Made by a program: the position numbers and the translations under genes. The notes beneath the pieces were generated by a model. That model had not been told where the DNA came from. It saw only the letters and a list, made by a program, of their open reading frames with translations, and ran no database searches. From Dyella monticola (GTDB lineage: Bacteria > Pseudomonadota > Gammaproteobacteria > Xanthomonadales > Rhodanobacteraceae), in contig NZ_QRBE01000015.1 in assembly GCF_003363155.1 (NCBI RefSeq), positions 1 through 64,000 of the forward strand: a stretch of 64,000 nucleotides of DNA, in the 5' to 3' direction. How positions within the stretch are numbered: the first letter of the stretch is position 1; each line of letters starts with the position of its first letter. Positions 26,876 to 35,480 of this stretch are shown here, piece by piece.

Positions 26876-27538
26876 TCAGGTCCAACTGTTGTCGTCGTCA
26901 AATCCGCCGCCATCGAAATTGGCGTCATCAAAATCGTTGTTGGACGCGAAATCCTGATCGCCGCCGCTCGGCAAATTATTATTGCCGTCGTCGTAGTAAT
27001 TGTTTTCCGTGACGTTCTCGATCACCTCCGGCTGACCGCCGAAGCCACCACCGAAAAACCCGCCGCCGCGATGTCCGCCGAGCAGGCTTTCGATGCCATC
27101 GAACAAGAACATGCCGCCGGCGACACCGGCTGCGGTGGTCGCTGCGCTAGCGAAGAAGCTTGAACCGCCACTCTGCGGGGCAGCGGGCGCGCTGCTGCCG
27201 AACAGGCGTTCACGCCATGTCGGTGCGGCTGCAGGCGCCTGTTGCTGTGCCGGGAACGGCGGCGGATTGGCGCCCCATGCGGACGGTTGACCACCAAGGA
27301 AACTGCCCCCTCCCTGCTGGCCAGTCAGTTGCGCTTGCAACTGCGCGATCTGCGCCTTGGCCGCGTCCAGCGCGTGCTGCTGCAACAGACAACGCTGCAC
27401 CAGCAGGTAGACGGCATCAGCCTGGTTGGCCAGCCGCTGGTGGATCAATGCATCGGCCTGCGCATCTTTGTTAACGCCGTTGACGGCGGCCAGGCGCTGG
27501 AGGAAATCATCGAGAAGGAGTTGTTCCTGGGGAGTCAT
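26876..27538 (-). CDS. DUF2076 domain protein
   Basis: 220 residues from the ATG at 27538 (GGAGA upstream). The N-terminal ~80 residues (MTPQEQLLLDDFLQRL, then a Gln/Ala-rich heptad region AKAQIAQLQAQL) form the conserved part of DUF2076 and are predicted coiled coil. The middle is Gly/Phe/Pro-rich with one hydrophobic Ala/Gly segment (AATTAAGVAGGMFLFDGIESLLGG). The end is acidic and Asn/Asp-rich (FDDANFDGGGFDDDN). Family members are described as periplasmic ligand-binding sensor-like or stress proteins, without a firm function. It is divergent from the blaI-like gene, so the operators between them may act on both. Confidence 0.8.
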   Translation of the reverse strand: MTPQEQLLLDDFLQRLAAVNGVNKDAQADALIHQRLANQADAVYLLVQRCLLQQHALDAAKAQIAQLQAQLTGQQGGGSFLGGQPSAWGANPPPFPAQQQAPAAAPTWRERLFGSSAPAAPQSGGSSFFASAATTAAGVAGGMFLFDGIESLLGGHRGGGFFGGGFGGQPEVIENVTENNYYDDGNNNLPSGGDQDFASNNDFDDANFDGGGFDDDNSWT

Positions 27539-27684
27539 GGGGTCTCCGGGTTTGCGGGGGTGACGGCACGATGCCGGCAGCAAAGAAGTATGCGCGGGAT
27601 GTGTGACCTCAAGGGGTGACCTTCGTGCTATGCCCGCCGCCATGGCGGGTGGCGTTCAGTTCATTTTCCCGCGTGGGAAGCCTA

Positions 27685-27732
27685 TTGACTACAGGCGTAG
27701 TCATGGGTACCTTTGACTACACTTGTAGTCAA
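27685..27732. promoter_or_regulatory. BlaI/MecI-type operators over the blaI-like promoter
   Basis: Two palindromes flank a predicted promoter. The first, 27686-27703, is TGACTAC-AGGC-GTAGTCA with perfect 7-base arms. The second, 27713-27732, is TTGACTACA-CT-TGTAGTCAA with perfect 9-base arms and the TACA-N2-TGTA core typical of BlaI/MecI. The -35 TTGACT (27685-27690) and a -10-like TACCTT (27708-27713) are 17 bases apart. So the first operator covers the -35 and the second the start point, which would give autorepression of the blaI-like operon. Confidence 0.8.
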
Positions 27733-27746
27733 GCAGTCCTCCCGCC

Positions 27747-28133
27747 ATGTCCAAGCCATCCATCGGGGATCAGGAGCTGGCGCTCCTGCATTACCTGGAC
27801 CAAAACCAGAACGCCTCCGTGGGCGAAGTGGCCGCTGATTTCGGCGAAGCACGCGGGCTGGCGCGCTCCACTGTGCTCACGATGATGGAACGCCTGCGTG
27901 CGAAGTCTTATCTGAAGCGACGTCACGTCAGTGGCGTGTATCGATACAGCACCGCGACCGGCCCAAGTGAAGCGTTGAGCAACGCCGTCGGGCAATTCGT
28001 GGAAAAGACATTATCGGGCTCACTCTCGCCGTTCGTAGCGTGGATGTCTGAGAAAGGCGAAGTGAGCGACAGCGAACTGGCCGAACTGCAGGCCCTGGTT
28101 TCGCAATTGCAGTCACGGCGCAAGGAGTCCTGA
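27747..28133 (+). CDS. BlaI/MecI-type transcriptional repressor
   Basis: 128-residue winged-helix regulator of the penicillinase repressor family. Visible elements are IGDQELALLHYLD (helix 1), NASVGEVAADFG, the recognition region LARSTVLTMMERLRAKSYLKRR and the wing GVYRYS. The C-terminal ~50 residues are the dimerisation part, where the partner metalloprotease would cleave. Two matching operators lie just upstream. The stop is followed within one base by the M56 peptidase gene, the usual blaI-blaR1 layout. There is no beta-lactamase gene nearby; the likely targets are its own operon and perhaps the divergent DUF2076 gene. Confidence 0.9.
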   Translation: MSKPSIGDQELALLHYLDQNQNASVGEVAADFGEARGLARSTVLTMMERLRAKSYLKRRHVSGVYRYSTATGPSEALSNAVGQFVEKTLSGSLSPFVAWMSEKGEVSDSELAELQALVSQLQSRRKES

Positions 28134-28134
28134 C

Positions 28135-29982
28135 ATGCACGTGCTGACGACGCTTGCCGATACCCTGCTCGCGCGTCTGGCCTGGACGTCGGCGCAGGCG
28201 GTGGCATTGATCGCTTTGCTAGGACTGCTGATGCGCGTGATGCCGCGACTCTCACCCGCCATCCGTTGCATGTTGTGGTGGCTGGTCGCTGCGCAGCTCA
28301 TCCTGGGCATCACCATGAACACGCCTGTGCAGTTGCATTGGCTGGCGCCGGCCAGGCTCGTTGCCGTGGCGGCCGCCGATCAGGTGATCGTCCACACGCA
28401 TGTGCATGCGGGTGCCGCGGCGATCGCCATCACGCCCGATCACGCACGCATCGCACCCGCATCGCAAATTACCTGGTCATGGTCGCTCGCCATTGCCATG
28501 GCATGGCTGAGCGGGCTGTTGCTGCAGGGCCTGCTTGCAGCACGACAATGGCTGGAGGGCGTTGCCTTGCTGCGCCACGCGCAGCCGCTAACGAACACCA
28601 CCCTGCTTGCCGTGTGCTCGCGACAGGCCCGAGCGCTGCGCATGCGCCGCTTGCCGCAGCTGCGCATTTCGCACGCCATCGTGTCGCCGCAGGTCACCGG
28701 GCTGTGGCGCCCGGTAGTGCTGCTACCCGGCGAACAAACGCTCTCTACCGATGAGCTGTCGCTGGCGATGGCGCACGAACTGGCGCATATCCGGCGCGGG
28801 GATCTATGGCTAGGCTGGATACCCGCCATCGCGCAGCGCCTGTTCTTCTTCCATCCGCTGGTGCAATGGGCCATGCGCGAATACGCGGTGTACCGCGAAG
28901 CCGCCTGCGATGCAGACGTGGTGCAGCGGCATGGTACCGCTGCGCAAAGCTACGGCCATCTGCTGGTGCGTCTTGGCGTGGTCAATCCCGTGCACGCCAG
29001 CCTCGCTGGTGCATCGTCCACGTTTCTGAATCTGAAAAGGCGATTGATCATGTTGCAGCAAGACGATACGACGCCGCGCATGCGTAGTTGGTTGCTCATC
29101 GCGGTCATTGCCATCGTGGGTGTACTCCCTTATCGCGTCACCGCACAACAGCCGAGCGCGACGCAGCGCGACGCTACCTCGGTGAACACGCCACCGGCTC
29201 CGCCAGCGGCACCGCTGCCACCTTCAGCGGCCATGCCGCTCACCGCGTCCGTGCCACCGCTGCCGCCTCCGGCGCCTGCCGCACCGATGCCGCCCGCACC
29301 ACCTGCGGCGCCCGATATCGGTTTCCACGCGCATCAGGTGGATATCGACACCGAGGCTCATGCCGATCGCGGTTTTGCCCTATTGGATGGCGATACGGTG
29401 GTGATCCATGGCAGCGACGCCGACCTGGCACAGGCAGAGCGTTTGGACAAATCCAACCAGCCGGTGCTATGGGTGCGCCAGAACGGGAAATCCTATGTCG
29501 TTCGCGACACCAATGTGATTCAACGCGCCAAGGATATTTCCGCACAAGCCGTGCAGGTGGCGCGGATGCAAGCGGAGGTGGCAGGCAAGCAAGCGGCGAT
29601 GGCCGGCCAGCAGGCGGCCATCGCCGAGCGTCAAGCCGAGCTGGCGTCCCGGCAGTCGGAGGTCGAAGGCCGTCGCGCCGACATCGATGCACAGCGTCAG
29701 GCATTGCGTGCCGCAACGACATCGCTGGAGAACGCCGAAAACGAAGCAAGCCTCAATGGCCAGCTCCGCGGCATTCAGCGAGAAGAAGCCGAAATCCAGC
29801 GCGAAACCGCGTCGATCAATCAGGCCGCGGCCACCTTGTCCAAACGTGCAGCCGAACGTTCGCAACGCGATGCGGAAATATCCGCGCAGCAACAGTTACG
29901 CTCACAAGAGTTCGATCGACAGATGGACAAATTGTTGAATGACGCCATCGCCAAGGGATTGGCGAAACCCGCCAACCCGTAA
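28135..29982 (+). CDS. M56 family (BlaR1-like) membrane metallopeptidase with periplasmic coiled coil
   Basis: 615 residues. About four N-terminal transmembrane segments (around 17-37, 44-60, 113-134 and 311-330) surround the zinc site HELAH (residues 214-218, in AMAHELAHIRRGD), with Glu255 in YREAACDADV as probable third ligand. This is the BlaR1/MecR1 peptidase layout. The part after the last helix is not a penicillin-binding domain: residues ~345-395 are Pro/Ala-rich, then come a ~70-residue globular part (HQVDIDTEAH, LDGDTVVIHG, VLWVRQNGKSYVV) and a long Gln/Ala/Arg-rich coiled coil (~470-600). The sensed signal is therefore unknown. It should cleave the BlaI-like repressor encoded just before it. 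Confidence 0.85.
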   Translation: MHVLTTLADTLLARLAWTSAQAVALIALLGLLMRVMPRLSPAIRCMLWWLVAAQLILGITMNTPVQLHWLAPARLVAVAAADQVIVHTHVHAGAAAIAITPDHARIAPASQITWSWSLAIAMAWLSGLLLQGLLAARQWLEGVALLRHAQPLTNTTLLAVCSRQARALRMRRLPQLRISHAIVSPQVTGLWRPVVLLPGEQTLSTDELSLAMAHELAHIRRGDLWLGWIPAIAQRLFFFHPLVQWAMREYAVYREAACDADVVQRHGTAAQSYGHLLVRLGVVNPVHASLAGASSTFLNLKRRLIMLQQDDTTPRMRSWLLIAVIAIVGVLPYRVTAQQPSATQRDATSVNTPPAPPAAPLPPSAAMPLTASVPPLPPPAPAAPMPPAPPAAPDIGFHAHQVDIDTEAHADRGFALLDGDTVVIHGSDADLAQAERLDKSNQPVLWVRQNGKSYVVRDTNVIQRAKDISAQAVQVARMQAEVAGKQAAMAGQQAAIAERQAELASRQSEVEGRRADIDAQRQALRAATTSLENAENEASLNGQLRGIQREEAEIQRETASINQAAATLSKRAAERSQRDAEISAQQQLRSQEFDRQMDKLLNDAIAKGLAKPANP

Positions 29983-30145
29983 CGCATCGCTGGCGGCTTA
30001 AGCAGGCACGTTTTTTCAAACATGCACCACCCATGTACCTGGGTGGATGGGAGCGCTGTCGTCTGTCGTTGGGCACAAGCGGGGGATATCAGCGATATTT
30101 CCGGGATCACTCTACATGCAACGTAAAGCTTCGTTTTTTCCTCAG

Positions 30146-30215
30146 CGTCATGCCGGCGAAGGATGGAATCCAGCGCACCTGCGAAACATGGATTCCGGCC
30201 TTCGCCGGAATGACG
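30146..30215. repeat. Inverted repeat, second family
   Basis: CGTCATGCCGGCGAAGG-type left arm and CCTTCGCCGGAATGACG right arm, with GGATTCCGG/ATGGAATCC pairing inside. Same family as the element at 20300-20380. It lies between the M56 gene and the first permease gene and may partly end the upstream transcript. Confidence 0.75.
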
Positions 30216-30248
30216 ACTCCGCGAGTTGAGAGAGAAGGGACATCCATC

Positions 30249-31550
30249 ATGCTCGGCCACTACTGCCTGCTCGCCCTCTACAGCTTCAAGCGCAGCAAGA
30301 CCATCACCGCGCTGATGATCATCGCCATCGGACTGGGCATCGGCGCCAGCATGACGATGATCACCGTGCTGCATGTGATGTCCGGCGACCCACTGCCCGG
30401 GCGCAGCGCGCACCTGTACGTACCCGTGATCGATCCGCACCCGATCAGCCATACCACGTCCAAAGACACGGTGGTGGACGGCTCGATGACTTGGACGGAC
30501 GCCATGTATCTATTGCATGCAGCGCATGCCGATCGCCAGGCGGCGATGAGCAGCGGCACCCTTCCCGTTCGTCCTGCACACGATTCATTACGGCCGTTCT
30601 TCGAGTCGGGCCATTACGTTACCGCCGATTTCTTTCCGATGTTCGGCACGCCGTTTCGTGCGGGCAGCGGCTGGAGCGCACAGGACGACACGAATCATGC
30701 ACGCGTGGTGGTGCTGAACACTGAACTGAACCGCAAGCTGTTCGGAAACGCGCCGAGCATCGGGCGCATCGTACGACTGAAGAACACGGACTTCCGCGTC
30801 ATCGGCGTGCTTGACAACTGGCAACCACAACCCACGTTCTATGCGCAGATCGACAATGCCGCCTTCGGCAGCACGGATCAATTCTTCATACCGCTGGAAA
30901 CGGCGGTGGAACTGAATTTCGATTTCAGTGGCCGCATGTCGTGCTGGGACAACGGCGGCGATGCGCGCTTGAGCGATCACTGCACATGGTTGCAATTCTG
31001 GGTGGAACTGGACAGTGCCGCGAAGGTGCGCACCTATCGCAATGTTCTCGCCGACTATTGGCGTGACCAGCAGGCGCATGGCCGCTTTCCGCGTCCGGTC
31101 GATGCGCAGGTGTATGGGCTGATGGATTGGCTGAGCAATCAGCAGGTCGTTCCTGGCGATCTTCGCTTGCAGCTCTGGCTCGCGCTGGGCTTTCTCGGCG
31201 TTTGCCTGCTCAATATCGTCGGTTTGCTGCTTGCCAAATTTCTGCGGCGCAGTGGCGAGATCAGTGTTCGGCGCGCACTGGGCGCGCGGCGGCGCGATGT
31301 ATTTCTACAGCTGGGCGTGGAAGCCGGGACGATCGGACTGGCCGGCGGCTTGCTCGGCCTGGCGATGGCCGAGCTTGGCTTGTGGAGCGTGCGCCAGCGG
31401 CCGGATGGCTACGCGCATCTGGCGCAAATGAATAGCGCGATGTTGTTGGGCACTTTCGTTCTGGCGATGATCGCCGGCCTGTGCGCCGGCCTCGTGCCGG
31501 CGTGGCGCGCCTGCAACGTCGCACCTGCCCTCCAGCTAAAAAACCAGTGA
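30249..31550 (+). CDS. FtsX/MacB-like ABC transporter permease (first of two)
   Basis: 433 residues; the ATG has AAGGGA eight bases upstream. One N-terminal transmembrane helix (ITALMIIAIGLGIGASMTMITVL), a large periplasmic domain (~60-290, with FGTPFRAGSGW, VVVLNTELNRKLFG and FRVIGVLDNWQ, typical of the MacB periplasmic core), then three helices starting at LQLWLALGFLGVCLLNIVGLL. The coupling-type segment RSGEISVRRALGARRRDVFLQL is intact. An ATP-binding subunit is required for activity, but none is encoded in the window. It is followed after eight bases by a second permease of the same type. Confidence 0.85.
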   Translation: MLGHYCLLALYSFKRSKTITALMIIAIGLGIGASMTMITVLHVMSGDPLPGRSAHLYVPVIDPHPISHTTSKDTVVDGSMTWTDAMYLLHAAHADRQAAMSSGTLPVRPAHDSLRPFFESGHYVTADFFPMFGTPFRAGSGWSAQDDTNHARVVVLNTELNRKLFGNAPSIGRIVRLKNTDFRVIGVLDNWQPQPTFYAQIDNAAFGSTDQFFIPLETAVELNFDFSGRMSCWDNGGDARLSDHCTWLQFWVELDSAAKVRTYRNVLADYWRDQQAHGRFPRPVDAQVYGLMDWLSNQQVVPGDLRLQLWLALGFLGVCLLNIVGLLLAKFLRRSGEISVRRALGARRRDVFLQLGVEAGTIGLAGGLLGLAMAELGLWSVRQRPDGYAHLAQMNSAMLLGTFVLAMIAGLCAGLVPAWRACNVAPALQLKNQ

Positions 31551-31558
31551 GGCGCATC

Positions 31559-32773
31559 ATGCTCCTGCGACCCATCATCGCCAGTCTTACCCGCCACAAA
31601 CTCACCGCCGTGCTGTTGGCGCTGCAAGTCAGCTTGACCTGCGCCATCGTGTGCAACGTCGCCTTTATGATCGTCGATCACGTTGAGCAATTGCGTCAGC
31701 CCAGTGGCGTGGCGGAAAGCGATCTCGTCATGCTCGAAAGCACCGACCTCGATCAGGACGCGCAGCCGCTGGTTCGCCACGACACTGATCTGGCGGCCTT
31801 ACGTGCGATCCCCGGCGTGACCTCTGCCGTCGCCGTCGACGCGTTGCCTTTCGATCACCACGACTGGAGCAACGGCATTGCGTTGGAGCGGGACGGCGCC
31901 ACCCCTGCCACCGCCACCGCCTTCAACGGTACACCGGGCGAAGTGGGCACTTTGGGTCTACATGTGATCGAAGGACGCGACTTTCTACCGGACGAATACG
32001 TACCCGAAGGCACCGCGCACGATTGGAACGGCATTGACCAAGTGCCCGTCACCATCATTACGCGCGCCTTGGCGGATAAGCTTTTCCCGGGCCAGAACCC
32101 GCTCGGCAAGGCGATCTATCCGGATGAAAAGCCGGTGCGCGTGGTCGGGGTGATCGATCACCTGCAACGCCCGCGCTTGCATGAGGCGAGTGAGAACGAC
32201 TACGCCACGGTGCTACCGATGCTGCCGGATGCGAACGATGTGACGTACGTGCTGCACACGACGCCAGCGGAACGCGAGCGAGTATTGAAGCACGCGGCGG
32301 ATGTGCTCGTGCGCATTCACGCCAACCGCATCCTTAGACACGTGCAAACCTTCACGCAACTGCGTGCCGATTTCTTTCATCGTGACCGGACCATGATCGC
32401 ACTGCTGATCGCGGCGGCAATGGGCCTGCTGATCGTCACGGCGCTGGGCATTGCGGGTCTGGCGAGTTTCTGGGTGCAACAACGCAGGCGTTCCATCGGC
32501 ATCCGGCGCGCGGTCGGCGCGACACGGGGCGATATCCTGCGCTACTTCCAGCTCGAAAACCTGGTAATCGTGGCTACCGGTGTACTGCTTGGCTGTTTGC
32601 TTGCGTATGGGTTGAATGCGCTGTTGATGCAGTATTACGAGCAAACACGGTTGCCTGTGATGTATCTGGCGATCGGCGCGCTGGCGCTATGCCTGCTGGG
32701 GCAGATTGCAGTGATCGGCCCCGCCTTGCGCGCTGCCGCTGTACCACCCGTTGTGGCAGTGCGCAGTCAATAA
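31559..32773 (+). CDS. FtsX/MacB-like ABC transporter permease (second of two)
   Basis: 404 residues from ATG 31559 with GAGG upstream. The layout matches its neighbour: N-terminal helix (KLTAVLLALQVSLTCAIVCNV), periplasmic domain (GVTSAVAVDALPF, GTPGEVGTLGLHVIEGRDF, NPLGKAIYPDEKPVRVVGV), then three C-terminal helices with QQRRRSIGIRRAVGATRGDI as the conserved cytoplasmic segment and a final TM ending PPVVAVRSQ. The two proteins likely form a heterodimer. With no ATPase or adaptor encoded beside them, the substrate and partner are unknown. A perfect 14-base palindrome follows. Confidence 0.85.
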   Translation: MLLRPIIASLTRHKLTAVLLALQVSLTCAIVCNVAFMIVDHVEQLRQPSGVAESDLVMLESTDLDQDAQPLVRHDTDLAALRAIPGVTSAVAVDALPFDHHDWSNGIALERDGATPATATAFNGTPGEVGTLGLHVIEGRDFLPDEYVPEGTAHDWNGIDQVPVTIITRALADKLFPGQNPLGKAIYPDEKPVRVVGVIDHLQRPRLHEASENDYATVLPMLPDANDVTYVLHTTPAERERVLKHAADVLVRIHANRILRHVQTFTQLRADFFHRDRTMIALLIAAAMGLLIVTALGIAGLASFWVQQRRRSIGIRRAVGATRGDILRYFQLENLVIVATGVLLGCLLAYGLNALLMQYYEQTRLPVMYLAIGALALCLLGQIAVIGPALRAAAVPPVVAVRSQ

Positions 32774-32785
32774 TTCCGCCAGAGG

Positions 32786-32822
32786 CGGCTCCCTCCCCTG
32801 CTACACGTAGGGGAGGGAGCCG
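32786..32822. terminator. Palindrome acting as bidirectional terminator
   Basis: Perfect 14-base arms CGGCTCCCTCCCCT (32786-32799) and AGGGGAGGGAGCCG (32809-32822) around a 9-base loop. A copy of the CCCTCCCC repeat family at the meeting point of the permease and peptidase genes. Confidence 0.7.
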
Positions 32823-32871
32823 TCTTTCGCGAGGTGGGCAACGCGATAGCCGCTGCCCAACCGCATTTACC

Positions 32872-35220
32872 TCAGCGCCACGGCCATGGCTTGAGCGCGT
32901 ATTCCTTCGGCGGCGTATCACCGGCGAGGTATTGCACGAAGTAATCCCAGCGACGGCGCGTGATGTATGGCGTATCCGGCCCGTATCCGTGGTGCTGGTT
33001 GGGCAGGAACAACATATCGAAGTTCTTGTTCGCCTTGATCAGTGCATCGACCACCAGGAGCGTGCTATACGGCGGCACGTTGTCGTCGATCGACCCGTGC
33101 ACGAGCATCAACTTGCCTTGGAGATTCTTGGCGATGAGCTCGTTGGCCTGGTTGTCGTAATTGGTGGTGCCATCCTTGCGGGTGACCAGCAGGCCCTGCC
33201 ACTTCTCGCCCCAATCGTCTTCGTATTCGCGGTTGTCGTGGTTGCCGCTTTCAGCCCAGCCGACCTTGAAGAAGTCCGGATAGGCGAACAACGCATCGGC
33301 CGTGGCATTGCCGCCGCCGGAGTGTCCCCAGATACCCACGCGATCCAGATCGATCCACGCATAACGCTGACCAAGCTGCTTGATGGCTGTGACCTGGTCA
33401 GGCAACGTGTTGTCGCCCATCTTGCCGTACCACACATCGTGGAACGACTTGGAACGCCACGGCGTGCCCATGCCGTCGATGGCCACCACGATAAAGCCGA
33501 GTTCCGCCAGCGACTGATCGTCGTAATCGGACGGCGTGAACCCAAAGGTAAACACCGAACCGGTCTGCGGGCCGGGATAGATGTAGTCGACGATGGGATA
33601 TTTCTTGTTCGGATCGAAATGCGTCGGCTTGAACATCACCCCATAGAGATCCGTCTTGCCATCGCGTGCCTTCACGACAATCTGCTCCGGCGGCTGCCAG
33701 CCGGTAGCGCGCAGGCGCGTGATGTCGGTCGTGGCGATGGTGGTGACGATATGCCCGTCGTTCGCATCGCGCAGCACGGTGACGGGCGGATGGGTCGTGG
33801 TGGAATAGCTGTCGACGAAATACTTGCCATCGTCGGACATCGTGATCTCGTGATCGGCCGCCTCAGGCGTCAGCAATACAGGGGCGCCGCCATCCAGGCT
33901 TACCTTCCAGAATTGCTGGTAGTACGGCTGCACGCCCGGTGTGCGTCCCACACCACGGAACCACACCGTACGCGTCTTGGCATCCACCTTCAGCACTTCG
34001 GTGACGTTGCCGTCGCCAGTGGTGATGGGGTGTTCGAGCTGACCGTTGGCAAGGTTATAGAGGTACAGATTGCCCCAATTGTTGCGCTCGCTGAACCAGA
34101 TGGCTTCATGCGTATCAGGCAGATAACGCCAGTCCACCGCCCCATTGCCGCTTTCGTAATAGGTGGGTACGTCTTCATGGAAGACCGTGCGCACTTCGCC
34201 GGTTTTCGCATCGGCGATGCGGAAGGTTTCGTGCTTGTGATCGCGCGAAGTGGATACGAAGGCTACGGTCTTGCCGTCCGGCGCCCACTTCACGTCATCC
34301 CAGCCGCCATGCTCGCCGCAGCTGACGTCGTCGCACAGCGTGGAACGGTGCTGATCCGCCGGCATCTTCAGGCGCACCACGGTGTGCGTCGGTACGTCGA
34401 TGATCACGCGCTCGATCATCGTGATGTGTTCATCACCCGGCAGCGGATATTTCCACGCCTGCAATTGGGGATGACCCACCCTGGTGGTGACCGTATACAT
34501 GTCGCCGTCTTTACGCTGATCCTGCTGGAACGTCGCGATCTGCTTGGAATCGGGCGACCATTCCAGGATGGCGTTATCGGTGTGCTTCCAGCCGGCGTTG
34601 TCGGTGGCGTAGCCGAAATTCTCCACGCCATCGGTGGTCAATTGGGTTTCCTTGCCGGTGGCGACATCGCGCACCCACAGGTTCCAGTTACGGATGAAGG
34701 CTTCCTGCTTGCGATCCGGCGATAGCACACCGGGCTCGCTGCCGGTTTTCACCAGCGTGCTCTTGTCCACGCACTCGCCGGCAGCTTTAAGGTTGCACAG
34801 ATACTCCTTGCCGCCGATTTCAACGTCATCGCGTCCATCCGGCGCGACACGGTAATCGGTGATACCCAGCTTGCTGGCCTTGATGTCTTTCTTGCCGGCC
34901 TTGACCAGCGCCGCGGCGAGTTTCGTCTGATCGAGCAAGGGCGCAGCCTTGCCGTTGCTGGCATCCATACGCAGGTAATGGTCGCCGCTGGCATCGTGGT
35001 CGACGTACCAGAAGTGCGTGCCGTCCAGCCAATGCACGGTGCGCACCATGTGATCCACCAGTGGCATCGTGTTGTACGGCATATAGCGCTCGGCCTGCGC
35101 ATAATCCTGCGCAGTGAGCGTATGGCCTTGCGCCATGGCGCTGCCTGGGGCCGAAGCCCATGCCAGTAACCCACACACCAATGCGCCATAGAGGCGCGAC
35201 GTGCGATTTATCGAACGCAT
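32872..35220 (-). CDS. Dipeptidyl-peptidase IV-type S9 serine peptidase, exported
   Basis: 782 residues; ATG 35220 has GGGAG five bases upstream. A signal peptide ends near SAMAQG. An N-terminal beta-propeller of DPP-IV type (~50-540; GTHFWYVDHDASGDHY, VLSPDRKQEAFIRNWNLWV, NAILEWSPDSKQIATFQQD) precedes the S9 catalytic domain. That domain has PIVDYIYPGPQT, DGMGTPWRSKSFHD, the nucleophile elbow IWGHSGGG with Ser634, the acid in VHGSIDDNVPP and the His in NQHHGYG. It likely removes dipeptides, often X-Pro, from peptides in the periplasm. It is divergent from the GST gene. Confidence 0.9.
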   Translation of the reverse strand: MRSINRTSRLYGALVCGLLAWASAPGSAMAQGHTLTAQDYAQAERYMPYNTMPLVDHMVRTVHWLDGTHFWYVDHDASGDHYLRMDASNGKAAPLLDQTKLAAALVKAGKKDIKASKLGITDYRVAPDGRDDVEIGGKEYLCNLKAAGECVDKSTLVKTGSEPGVLSPDRKQEAFIRNWNLWVRDVATGKETQLTTDGVENFGYATDNAGWKHTDNAILEWSPDSKQIATFQQDQRKDGDMYTVTTRVGHPQLQAWKYPLPGDEHITMIERVIIDVPTHTVVRLKMPADQHRSTLCDDVSCGEHGGWDDVKWAPDGKTVAFVSTSRDHKHETFRIADAKTGEVRTVFHEDVPTYYESGNGAVDWRYLPDTHEAIWFSERNNWGNLYLYNLANGQLEHPITTGDGNVTEVLKVDAKTRTVWFRGVGRTPGVQPYYQQFWKVSLDGGAPVLLTPEAADHEITMSDDGKYFVDSYSTTTHPPVTVLRDANDGHIVTTIATTDITRLRATGWQPPEQIVVKARDGKTDLYGVMFKPTHFDPNKKYPIVDYIYPGPQTGSVFTFGFTPSDYDDQSLAELGFIVVAIDGMGTPWRSKSFHDVWYGKMGDNTLPDQVTAIKQLGQRYAWIDLDRVGIWGHSGGGNATADALFAYPDFFKVGWAESGNHDNREYEDDWGEKWQGLLVTRKDGTTNYDNQANELIAKNLQGKLMLVHGSIDDNVPPYSTLLVVDALIKANKNFDMLFLPNQHHGYGPDTPYITRRRWDYFVQYLAGDTPPKEYALKPWPWR

Positions 35221-35480
35221 GTTTACTCCCAATGAAAACGAATAGCCGCGGTAGGGATGCTCTGATTCATACCACGCAGGTGGCGCCGGTGACGCCTGCG
35301 CGGTGTGAGTCGGAGTATCCCTGGAACCGTCCCCATCTTGTCACGACCTTTCATCGTAATGCCCGCCGTCGTGCACCACCCCTGCCAAAGGTCCTTAGGA
35401 CTGTCCAGGCGGTAACGAACGCCTTATCGTGTGCATCTGCACAAATCCTGATCGCACTGCCGCCCGATTGGAGCCAGACC

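Noticed and set aside
27747..28133. A beta-lactam resistance (bla/mec) operon.
   Set aside because: Repressor and peptidase are of that type, but no beta-lactamase, PBP2a or penicillin-binding sensor domain is present.
29200..29330. Tandem Pro/Ala codons in the M56 peptidase gene as a possible DNA repeat array.
   Set aside because: The units are irregular and in frame; they encode a Pro/Ala-rich linker and are not a CRISPR or minisatellite.
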